In this document: piece after piece, positions 20,421 through 30,829 of the stretch | How positions within the stretch are numbered: the stretch's first letter is position 1 | How the letters are laid out: every line of letters begins with the position of its first letter | Source: Ectocarpus siliculosus | Taxonomy: Eukaryota > Sar > Phaeophyceae > Ectocarpales > Ectocarpaceae | NCBI GenBank assembly: GCA_000310025.1 | Contig: FN649727.1 | Span: 8,461,924-8,496,669, forward strand | Length of the DNA: 34,746 bases | Direction of reading: 5' to 3' | The notes under the pieces: generated by a model | What the model saw: the letters and a program-made list of their open reading frames with translations, nothing else | Database searches by the model: none | What the model was told of the DNA's origin: nothing | Made by a program: the position numbers and the translations under genes

Positions 20421-22629
20421 AAAGAGCAAGCTCAACCGATTATATGTCCGAAATCTATCTATAACCGAACCAGGTTTTAAAACAAAAAAACTGGAGCTGG
20501 AAGATGACGGGTGTTGGAGTGCTGCGCTGGCCGGTTCGATCGAAAAGTTGTGTCGAGGCCGACGTAAGACAGGATTGGTGGAAGCAGTTCTCGGCCCGTT
20601 TTACCTACCCAGCTTGGGCCTGTCGTTGTTCTTGCTCTCCTCTCTAGTGCATGTTTGTTTCGTTCGATTCGTGTGCTCTCTCGGACCAATTTTTTGTGTT
20701 GTGCACGACATGTATCGTGCGAAATAGACTATTCCAGAGTGGTGCTTAGAAGGTTGGGAGGGCAGGGAGGCTAGGGAGAGAAGAATGCCGGTCGTGTCTT
20801 GGCATACATGGTTCGTTTGTCGATGATCGTCTATTGTGGCGAGGACATCGATACGACTGTCTCTTGCCCCCGCTCCCCCCCCCCCTCTCCCACCTTCCGC
20901 CTTTTTTGAAATCCTAGGGTTTGGTATCTCAAGGTCTATTGAAATTCCTATTTTGTTCCTGGCTTCTTAGAGGGTTGGTTGTCTTGAGGTTTAATAAAGT
21001 CAACTTACCGTGCGGCCGCCACGGGTATTTGATTGAAACGACGGAGGGAGCAAGCCAAGAGAGATTAAACGAAAGGATTGTACAAAGAGCGAGAAATTTT
21101 CTCGTCACTGCTGCTCTCTTTTCTGCACGTTGTCGAGTATTGGACGCGAATGGTTGGTGGGGTTTCTCACTCATTTTCTCGAGCGTTACATACGGCGAAA
21201 ATGTGATGAAAAAAGTCCCCTCTGAACACGTGGGTGGTTTTTTGCTTCGGACTTTTTTTTTTTGGAACGGCTTGGCGTCGCGATAAACCTGCTCGCGTCC
21301 GGCGGGCAGAGGTACAGCAGGTAGTGCGGCACGTCATGAGGGATCTGTTGGGGAGTTACGTATTTCATCAGCGGCATGCACTAAAATATAGAGTTTTTTT
21401 GCGTTCTTCACTTAACATGGAAGAATACGGTTTCAACAGGCTTTGCTTTACAGCAGTGACGAGTTCGGCTTCCGAATGACGGCCATCGGCATGACCGGAA
21501 TATCGCTACTGACTGTTGCAATGGACACGATGAGAGGTCAGCGTTGGTCCGAAGCCTTGAATCGTAAATAGCCGACGGAGACCGAGGCAGCCTTTCCCGA
21601 ATCGTCGGAACCAAATTTGCCCGTGCCCGAAAGAGCAAGCAAGCCGCACTGGGAAGTAGCACCTCAGCACGATCTGCAAATGTCGTAGAGTAGAGTAGAT
21701 GGACGACGAATCCTCGCCCATGTGTCCCGAGTACAAGGGTGAACAGCGCCCAGCCATGGAGCTGTTCAACAACATCAGATGAAGTTGGCCGAGCTACCGT
21801 ACCGACCATCCGCGACGAAGTCGAACGAACACAATGGATGCAACAACCACGACACACCACTGCTGTCAGTCGTGTTTAGGCCCGAAACTGTGATGATGCC
21901 CACTACTATCGTTCCTCGGAGTAAACATTTCTACATGCAGTTCGATGTGAAAACTGCATGTAAAATGCTTTCACCTACCGAAACTTTGAAATCTCAGCGA
22001 CCAGGTTATAGGTGTCGGGGGTGAAGACGAACGATAATCGAACAACATGCGCTCGCAGTTCACATACAGCGTTGAACTGAACTGCTGTGCAAGGCGTGCA
22101 TCCTGCGCTGTTTTTGGATACTTGTACCGTCGGGAGCTCCCTCAGGTCGAGGTCGCGTGTGGCTCCTCTTGTAAAACCAACCCATCGGGACCGGACCAAT
22201 GTTGGGACTGGCTGTCGTGTCGCACAGAGTCGACAAAAAATTGCTGTGAGCAAGACCACGAATCCTAAATTTTCTTCTCACATGGCGATCATATGGTGGT
22301 ATCACAGCATGTTTACTGCGTCAAATACATGCACATGAACAAGGTGTTAACCCGCTTCCTCAGTACAAACCCATGGAACGCACACAACAGCTCAGGAAAC
22401 TGAGGATTGAGCAGCCACAGCTCGCGAACCCGCCCTCCCCCCGTGGACACACATCCATCAATGCTACAACTCCTGTTACAATCAATCTCAGATCCCCGCG
22501 CACCTCTTCCCACCTACAATACACCGCAGGAGAACTCCACACACTGGGCAAACTTTTCAATCAAGACACGTTGGCGGCATATTGACAAACATCTAGGCTT
22601 CGGTAGGATCACATTGGACTATTTTCTCT
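20421..22629. other. convergent intergenic region with no recognised gene
   Basis: This lies between the stop of the plastid-protein gene and the stop of the trmH-like gene. It should contain both 3' UTRs. Several open frames of 70-150 codons occur (for example 21408-21860 -). None shows a recognisable domain or a supported splice pattern. ACTGCTGT/ACAGCAGT copies lie at 21450, 21859 and 22081. Confidence 0.5.
21933..21961. repeat. hairpin with 10-bp perfect stem
   Basis: ACATGCAGTT (21933-21942) pairs with AACTGCATGT (21952-21961) across a 9-nt loop. Pairing extends imperfectly outward (CATTT/AAATG). It is intergenic and of unknown function. Confidence 0.6.
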
Positions 22630-25600
22630 TCATCGTACACGGTACCCGGCAATATTCTGCGGCCGCTGCTTGTCGGTCCCGAATATCTCCTGCGGGATGT
22701 CGATCCCTTCTCGCTTCAAGATGTGCTCCGAACCCCTTACGCACTGCATGAGCCAGGTCACCGCGACCTCTCTTCGTTCATCCTCAGGGAGATCGCCGTG
22801 CTTGAGCGCCCTGTTGGGCATGCAAAAAAAAAAACGGCGGCGATGGGCGCGAAAAAAAGGGGGTACAATACGGTGTCGGTAGTGATTGGCGCGAAGAAAA
22901 GGGTACAACAGCAGTATACCACGATCGATGCGGTCCATTTCGTTTCGAGATGTGCTTAGGTGCACGATCGTCGGCAAGCGCCCCGTTACCTGCGTTGGCC
23001 TTTGAAGCTCGTTCGTTTCACGCGACCATATTACAGTAGCCGCAAGGGTCTGTGGCGCACCTCGCATGGATAGACCAGCGATAGAAGACACAGGAGGCAA
23101 ACCAACAAGGGACAAGCACATCTCCCGGGACACATGCCCCTGCATACCGTTTCGTTCTTCTCGGTCTGCGAAGCGTTGCCAGGGGGCACGCAAGCTGTAC
23201 CCTGGCCCTGCATGGCGTAAGATAAGAGGGCACCCGCCCGTCTGTTTTGCACAAACTGCCAGTAAAAGCACTACACGAACACCTGCGAAACTGAGTGCAA
23301 TTTGCATGCAGCTGTGTGCGTGCAGCAGATTGAGTGCACCAAACGGGATGGATGCAAGGTACAGCAAGCAGTGTAATCCTCGTGGCGTACCTGACTGCGC
23401 TAAGATGTGCCAGGATGATGGAGCACGCGACCGACATGTTGAACGATCTCACGAACCCTCGCATCGGAATCACGAACGTAGCGTCCGCCATATCCCGCAT
23501 GGAGTCCGATATGCCTCGCTCCTCGTTCCCCAGCACTACCGCGGTGGGCACGGACCAGTCTATCTCGCTGATGGGTACAGCTGACGGGGAGAGGTCGCTC
23601 GCCACCACCTTGAAGTTCGCCCAATGTGCAAGCGGGACTCATAATAAGAAAAACAGTCTTCCAAGTATTTGCCATCTTATCAAAAAACATGGCCCGTGTC
23701 GAATCGCAGCGGTCAAGTGTAGCAGGGTAAGCGAAATTTCGTGAGCCAGCACATGCTTATCGTACTACGGCAGCCGATGAAGGCAAGTTCTAGATTGCGG
23801 GCGCGCAACACTGTGATTTCATGGGGTGTGCCGAAAAGTGGGCCTAAAAGTGGGGGCCGTCGTACCCCCCTAGATGGACTTCCAAAGCTCGATTGCCCCA
23901 GAACAAAGAGGGTGCGACGACCGACAAATACGTGCAAGGAGATCTTGACAAGAGACCCACCCGAAACCACCCCTTTTCGGCATTCGCACACCTCTTGCTG
24001 GTGGAACTATCGCTCTATCAAAGTCGATCTATGTAGGGCGTGTGCAACGATCCGCATTTTCAAGGTGGTACGACTATGCCCTCGAAGCTAGTGATGGGTG
24101 GGTCGACAAGAGCGCTCAAGCGAGCCCATTAAGAGGAACCAAAAAGTAACGACGACTGGTGCGCGTAGGTCACCTGATATCCATCTGTCTTGAGTTTGGC
24201 TACAGCATCTTCAGGTCTGTCGTGTCCATGGAGCGTCAGCCACTTCTGGCTGCCCATGGCCGTGCACATGGTCTTCAGCCGTGCCTGCTTGGAGTACGTA
24301 GAGGGATCCGACACGATGTGTGCGTGCTGGATTCCGAACGAGTCCAGAGTCCTCAGGCACGCCCACACCTGCACGACGCCCCATCACAAGCGATTTCAGC
24401 ACGAGGATCACACCAAAGAACGCGAGACGCATAAAAAGCCTACAACAGCAGTCATGCATTCGGGGCGGTGACAACATGGTTGGTGCCGTATATACAGACA
24501 TGCGGACACATAGGCAACCATCTACGGAGCGCTTGCGCTGTCGAGAAGTTGTTTTGACGCTTGGCACCCCTTCAAGGTTCCAACTGACACCTAAACATCT
24601 CAAGCGCAGAACTAACGGCTACGATGATTAATGGTAGCTGCGTGCGGCAATGTACCGCTGTGTACCACCGTGGTAGACGTAAGACGGCCTTGGGAAGCGC
24701 ACACGAGACAACTCAACTGACTGCCGCGAGTTATCAAAAATATTGGATAAGCCCCCCCCCTGCCCGCGGTGGTTACACAAATCTGTTGCGCACACTCTAC
24801 CAAAATGGGAGCTCAAGCAAACCCGCAACAGGCCGGACACGCATATGTACACGAGCATAGCAAACAAAATGGACCAACGTCTTTTGCCTCGCTCACGTTG
24901 TTTGGGTTGGCAGGGTTCTCGAACACGAGTGTCGCACTCCTCGTGCGCTGATCGAGCACGTCTTCCATCCTAGACAACCTGTCCTCCGAAAGATAGCCCT
25001 TCAGAAGGTCCACTGCCCTCTCGAGATCGGAGGCCGTTTGGTCGACTAAGGCCCTCGTGCCGATAAATGTCGACACCTTGGCGGGCCCGGCCGCCCGGGC
25101 AGCCGCCTCCGCCACGTTCTCGCTGTGTGTCCGCGTCTGCGCGTGCGTGCCGAGGCGAGGTTACAACGTCACAACGCGCAACAGGTTGACTTTGATTTGA
25201 GTTGATGTTGATGATGGCGATCAACCGAAGCATCTTCGCGTGATGACAGCGTGATGCGTTGGACTCGGATGGCATCCGACTCGGAAAAGACTTGTCTGTA
25301 CATCGCCATCTAGAATCGCGTCGGTACATGCTGTTGTGACAGCAGTGCCTGCGTTTGAGCGCGCCCATACCCTGCCCCCAACTCAGGTCCGTAGACGTTG
25401 TGCCTGCCTTGTGCCTTCTCATACAAGGCGTCACGCTACACGTGTAGAAAACGCCTGGGTTGCTGTTGGGCTTGCGGCGATCGCGCTCGGTGCGGAGCCA
25501 ATCTCGACAGCAACAACTCGAGGAGATCAATACCTGCTTTGTGAGGACATGGACGATGTCCCTTACGGCACGTACTGCTGTATCTCACGACACTGCTGTC

Positions 25601-26143
25601 CACTATGTCGACAGCGAGAGGCTTCGGGACCTGACCTCTGCCGACAGGAGGTGAGTATTGGGAAAATGTATCCCACTGAGAGCTGCGTGGCCCTGCAGTC
25701 GATTGCAACACTCGTGCGCGTACTTCATACGTGTAGCTGCGATGGGTCGCGTGTGCAAGAGGTACAGCAGTACAACGGCAGTTGCGTCGCAGAAGCAATG
25801 ACTTCAACAGCAAGTAGTCCTGCCTGTGCCACATCAAGCGGACAAGCCAATGACCACCTCCTCGATTTTGACTGACGCGTCCCACCTTCCAAGTACCGAA
25901 CTCCCACGTGTCCCATTCGTCTACATGGCTGTCCTGCTCGACAGCACCCCCGCCGCTAGTCTTTGGGCTCACGACGTCGTTGCTGCTACGGTCGCCCGTA
26001 GACCGCGAGCGTCGATAAAGCCGCTGCTGTACAGAACGGCTGCTGCACGGGTACGTCCCGCCCAGCCTGGGGGAGAGATAGCAGCGAACAAGCCCTAGCG
26101 TCGAAAGCGCCATCAGCAGACGGTCACCTCTCCATATGAGCAT
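22630..26143 (-). CDS. trmH: TrmH/SpoU-family tRNA (guanosine-2'-O-)-methyltransferase
   Basis: Five exons in transcript order, 26143-25886, 25136-24897, 24368-24174, 23608-23391 and 22810-22630, close in phase to 363 aa. The three SPOUT knot motifs are present. Motif 1 is ENPANPNNVWACLRTLDSFG (about 158-177), split by an intron after NN. Motif 2 is VVLGNEERGIS (about 255-265). Motif 3 is FVIPMRGFVRSFNMSVA (about 276-292). Family members use S-adenosylmethionine to methylate the 2'-OH of G18 in the tRNA D-loop. The C-terminal helices (EDERREVAVTWLMQCVRGSEHILKREG) match bacterial TrmH. Exon 1 encodes a basic extension (LYRRSRS), then an acidic part, and looks like an organelle presequence. It is joined to exon 2 only by splice-site and phase logic. 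A second Met at codon 11 is an alternative start. A nuclear gene for an organellar tRNA enzyme is the likely reading. Confidence 0.9.
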
Positions 26144-26423
26144 CGCGGTCTAGTCAAAGTATGCCAGCGGCGGTGGCTCCCGCCCTCTGTCCTCTGTCCG
26201 CGGTGAGGAACCCAGCAGCCAGCGAGTGGGAGTTGTATCGGTCTGAATAGTGGCGCATGTCTCGCGAGACTGTCAACTAACTGTAACGTCACTGCTTCGT
26301 CGGGGCACGTTCCGCATGATGTAGCATGTAGCATACGATGCGCCCAGCACGCAGTACAATTTCGCCCCCGACAGGCCCCTATTTGCTGACGCCTGGCTGT
26401 CCCCACGTCGTGCCTTAGCTACC
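26144..26423. promoter_or_regulatory. 280-bp divergent promoter region
   Basis: It separates the start codons of the trmH-like gene (-) and the armadillo gene (+). It contains the perfect 12-bp palindrome GTCTCGCGAGAC at 26259-26270, near the middle, and GTAACGTCAC about 10 bp further right. The core TCTCGCGAGA is a known element of many mammalian divergent promoters. Its use here is inference. The + start has a good context (CTACCATGG). Confidence 0.5.
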
Positions 26424-28105
26424 ATGGGAACCGGGGAGTCAAAAATGAACGACGATCTCGTGCTGGAGGAAGAAGATGGTGGGTGCTCGCTGTTGGATGC
26501 GGTGGGATCTACACACAGCGTCTACATTGTGGTGTTTGTGGAAGTTTTCACGCGTACTTTGGGAAGAGTATCCCTTCCGAAGGGGATCTCCACATGTACA
26601 GGAGTCTTTGTTTTCGAGTGCTGAATGACTATCTGTACTTTGTGTGGGCCACGCAACACATGTAATCCCCATAGTAACGTGCAAGTCCATGTGCACGCAC
26701 AACGTCCACGTACCGCGTCCATTCTCCAATACCCAACAACTGAACCGACCTGTAGAGTCTGGAGTGTGCACAGGGTACAGCTTCATGTATATCTTGTTGG
26801 ATCGAGCCTGCCTCTGATTGGACTACTCGAACGGCCGAATAAGCGTGCTTGCATCCACCCCCCCCCCCGCTCTTCGTGTACAACACCTCGTGTTCATCGC
26901 AACCTGCACTGTTGTCGACTTGGACGAGCAGATGATTCACTGACCGACGCGCTTCGGTCGAATCTGACGAGATTGATCGCCTACGCTAAGAGCGCGGATC
27001 CTAGTCTCCAACGACAGGTGGCGGAGAAACTAGCCAATGAAGCAGTTAAACGTGCGTGCGTGTGTGTTCCGATTGGGTTCTCTGCGCAGCAGTGCTTCAT
27101 TTTACTGGCGTCGATTGTACGTTCTTGCTGCCTATATATCGTGCTTACGTATTATTGCCCTTGTTTGACCTTTGTCGAGATCAGTTGCTACATACGTCGT
27201 TTGACAAACTACGATATGTAAGTTCGGACTCGTTGAACACAGGAGAGGACTAACATCACCTTCGGTATTTCGTGCATTTTCTGCTGAACACGTTTTCTCG
27301 TGCCCACCACGAAACGGCTCATCACGGCCTGTTAAACACGGTATGTACCGCAGCAAGCCGACAAGCTCAGATCGTCCAGCTAGGTGGCCTGAAGCTTCTC
27401 CTGCCCCTGACCCAGTCAAAGGATGTGGAAGTTCAACGATTGGCCGTCCACGCCTTGGCCAACCTCTCTGTCGACGGTGAGCGTCACAGGATTGGACGAC
27501 CAACAAGCTGCGAAACAGGGATCACCAATTTATGTGTGGTTTCTTTGGTTGGTGTTCGAACTGTCCTCCTCTCTACAGTGTTTCTTATACTCTTCTACAA
27601 GTAGAACGGATTGCTCAACCGACAGACCTGCACATGGTAGAATGCGTACTGAGGGATTGAACCTTTTCTTTTCTTCTTGCGCATGCCTGTACTGGTCGTT
27701 TCTGGTAAAGCGGCGAATCAGGAAGTCATGGCCGATGAGGGAGGAGTCGATATGTTGGTGGAAATGTTAGCATCCACGCACCCGCATCTGCAGCGGCAAG
27801 CCTCGAAAGCATTGGCAAATCTGGGCGTCAACACTAGAAATAAGGAGCGGATCTGCAAGGCGGGAGGCGTAGGTCCGTTGGTGAAGCTCGCCGATTCAAA
27901 GAGTCCGGGGGTGGCTGTGGAAGCCGTCGCCGCTCTGGCCAACTTAGCGGTTAACGGTGAGCGTAGCAATCTTCCCACAGAAAACTAGTAGCTATTCGAC
28001 TGGGTGACCGGTGTCGGCGCGTGCATGCATCAACCCGCGGCCGTTCGTGCTTACGGTCAACGCACACTTATGCACGCAGTGGATGGAGATGCAGTACTGT
28101 ACAGT

Positions 28106-28152
<47 letters not shown>

Positions 28153-28981
28153 ATTGTCGGCATGTGAATATAGAAGTGAGACCGACACGGACCTGACCCG
28201 AAGCAAGCGTCCCCAACCCCCCCCCACCCCAAAACCATCGCCGTAGGAACTTGGTTGTTCTCCTCACCACAAGACACACAAGATTTTTTCCAAACCATGC
28301 AGCATGCTTTTCTGATACAACGCACGTGCATACCTGCTGGTGCGTACTCTCCTCTTCGTCCTGTACCCTCCGCAACTCGGGTCAGACGAAAGTGAGCTCC
28401 AAATAGTACGAGAAGGAGGACTGGCCCCAATACTTGAAGGGGCCACCTCATCCAACGTTGAACTCCAGTCTCAGTGCGCGCGGGCATTGCGCAACCTCTC
28501 CGTCAACCGTGAGCAACTCATACCATGTAGTTTGTGATATGCGTGCATGATGGGAGGTTCTCTGAACTTCGTTTCAGAAATTGCTTTGAATCGGAAAAAT
28601 ACAAAAATACCTCCCAAGCATATTGTTCCACGTGCCAGCACTGATTGGTGGTGTTGCCGTAGATTGTTTTAGCTCGGCAGCATTCTGTCTGGTGGTGAAA
28701 AACACTGGGAAATGTTTAGGTGTTCTTCTTGCTTTTAATAGCGAAAGCCGTTCCCACCTGCCACTCCCTCACTCCCTCGCAACGCACTCACTCGCTTTCG
28801 GGCCGACGCTTTTCCTTGCCTACCGCACGTTCATCGCTCAGCCTCGAACAAGAGCCGTATCCTGGACATGGGTGGTCAGGAGATCTTGTCGACGTTGAGT
28901 CGATCGTCAAACAAAAAGATTAGACAGCAAGCGACCAAAGCGATGGCAAACTTAGACTCAGCCTTGTCGACCAGGAAGTGA
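26424..28981 (+). CDS. armadillo-repeat protein, Vac8-like, probably N-myristoylated
   Basis: Six exons, 26424-26478, 26932-27051, 27354-27476, 27711-27956, 28386-28508 and 28842-28981, all join in phase 1, giving 268 aa. The N-terminus MGTGESK fits the N-myristoylation pattern (Gly2, Ser6, Lys7). After a short acidic stretch there are about six armadillo repeats of about 41 residues. Typical text is IVQLGGLKLLLPLTQSKD, VQRLAVHALANLSVD, RICKAGGVGPLVKLADSKS and SQCARALRNLSVN. Each repeat ends near an intron. Armadillo solenoids bind proteins. Membrane anchoring by myristate plus armadillo repeats recalls yeast Vac8, but similarity to the armadillo part of plant ARK kinesins is also possible. 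No kinesin motor is present. The stop TGA overlaps a possible donor (AA|GTGAGA), so a longer C-terminus is possible. Confidence 0.85.
28108..28151. repeat. (CT)n microsatellite
   Basis: About 22 uninterrupted CT units lie in the intron between exons 4 and 5 of the armadillo gene. It is a simple repeat with no coding effect. Confidence 0.97.
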
Positions 28982-29314
28982 GAGTGCGAGCCGAAGAGGT
29001 TGGTTGCGATTTGACACATTTTCGGCACAGCCTAGTGCTGAAAGTCACCCCGTTGTTGGTACTATATTGTTGAACCTGCGGAGAAATGTGGATGAATCGG
29101 GGGGCGGACGTGGATGTGTGTTTTTTTCAACAAGAGAGGCGCTCCGTTCTGGGTACCCACCAACCGCTGAGCAAACGATTTTAAAGGAGGTGAAGCCGTG
29201 GGCGGTAGCTTACTCCTAGAGATAGATGGAGGTTCTGTCGTTGACACACTTGTCCACGACCACGTTGAGATTGGAAAATTGCTTGTTATTGCTGAGAGAC
29301 GACCAGCAAAGGTC
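28982..29314. other. 3' flank of the armadillo gene
   Basis: This probably contains the 3' UTR. A frame from about 29178 to 29319 (+) reads GGSLLLEIDGGSVVDTLVHD and continues to a stop after RRPAKV. It looks protein-like, but no splice junction links it in phase to the last exon. It may be a lost or alternative exon. Confidence 0.3.
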
Positions 29315-29636
29315 TGAGATGAAGTGGGGGTACAACTTCATCTCAGGGGGTACACAGAATAGACAATTCTAAGAGGGAAGGGATCTGAAGGGTATGCCTC
29401 CTGGGACCGACCCACATCCTACCAACAATAAGATGTACCCTATTCATGCTAGCAGCCACACTCCTTAACACTAGCCCACCCTGAATATCATATATGCAGA
29501 TTCTATACTCAAATCAATGCTCAAATCCTAAAAGCTACCATAAAGATTTAGCTAATGATTTATGATCATGAATCGAAGATATGACTCTTCACAAAACATC
29601 CAAAAGGAGGGTGAGTTGTAGAAATATCCCGAATCA
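29315..29636 (-). repeat. candidate 3' LTR
   Basis: On the + strand this 322-bp AT-rich segment begins TGAGATGAAG and ends GAATCA, giving TG...CA boundaries. On the element strand it is preceded by the G-rich GGTGTGGGGG, a possible polypurine tract. A 12-bp perfect hairpin lies at its outer end (29314-29346). No second copy exists in the window, so the LTR call is unproven. Confidence 0.35.
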
Positions 29637-30422
29637 ACCCCCACACCATCATTGAGACGAAGGATGCAAACGGTCACGAGACAAAACACCGACATCTCAA
29701 TGACAACACTTTACCAGTGAAAATATATATTGCTGCAGAGCACGCTATCCCCAACAGACGGCGACAGGGGAAACAAAATCAAAGTCCAAACGCCACACAC
29801 CACTCTTTTACGCGCACCCGCGCGTATCACAACTGGAGGAATGAGGGTGACTACACGAGAGAGTCCAAAAAACGACAACGAAACTCAAAACCCAAGCAAA
29901 ATTCCAAACGAATATGGCCTTTGATACCGGACGCGACGTAAAGGGAAAACTCAACGCAATCTAGGGCAACGTCGAGGAAGGGCAGGGGGAATGAACTACA
30001 GGCAAACGCACCGAGAACGATTTCCAGCGTGCCAAAGTACCCAAACCGTATAGAGAGACGGCAACGGCAAGGCCTAAAGAAAACTAAGGACGCAAAGCAT
30101 AAACGATCAATGCCGGAGAAGCGATCTGACGAACCGCGCCATGTCTCGCTGGCGATACGCAACATACAAAGACACAAAACACAGAAAAGTTGCAGGGATA
30201 CACACATCAGTACAACGACTCCGGGGCTCGACGATGATGAAGGTGTCGCCCGCATGTAACAATGATGGAGACGAACTAGAACAAAGTGTGGATGGCGACG
30301 AAAGTCCACGAGAGAAAGCGACGCAACGGCATGGGATCCCGAAGCAATAAGCGTAGGCGACTCTTCTGCGGCACGATGGAGCTAAAAACATTAGTTGGCA
30401 AAAGGGCGAACCAGGAGAACAC

Positions 30423-30522
30423 GGGGAACTCGGTTTCGAAGTGTTCAGAGGCAAACAACACCGACGAAACTTGGGGAACTCTTTTTCCAAGTGTTCAGAG
30501 GCAAACAACACCGAGGAAACTT
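30423..30522. repeat. 50-bp tandem duplication in the element 3' region
   Basis: Units 30423-30472 and 30473-30522 match at about 46 of 50 positions. Each starts GGGGAACTC and contains GTGTTCAGAGGCAAACAAC. They lie downstream of the element coding region and upstream of the candidate LTR. Confidence 0.9.
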
Positions 30523-30829
30523 CGGAGGAAGCCCGTCGAGAGAACCAAAGACCAACAACAATAGAAAATAAGGAAAGGCGAGAGAGAACGTACATCCAGG
30601 TCGCGGCAGTTCACTGATTCAGACGAATGCAGGCAACAAGGAAGAAGGATCACTCGACACCGCGAGTCTTGAGGCGGTGTTGCCCCAGCGTCCAAAACAC
30701 AAAATAAACCAACAAAAGAAAAGGACAAAACAGAAAAAAAAATACAATAACGGAAGGCGCCAACGCCGGCGAGAAGGAGGGCACAAAAAAAGACCAAAAT
30801 AGGCCAACCCGTACACGAAAACGACGACG

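Noticed and set aside
23018-23608. 196-codon minus ORF as a single exon of the trmH-like gene
   Set aside because: After SAV the frame runs through a donor at 23390. The C-terminal helices continue in the exon at 22810.
23850-24090. Third MITE-like element
   Set aside because: The left end resembles the family, but the right end matches for only about 8-12 bp. It is too weak to list as a feature.
28004-28246. Ser/Leu-rich ORFs
   Set aside because: They are translations of the CT microsatellite.
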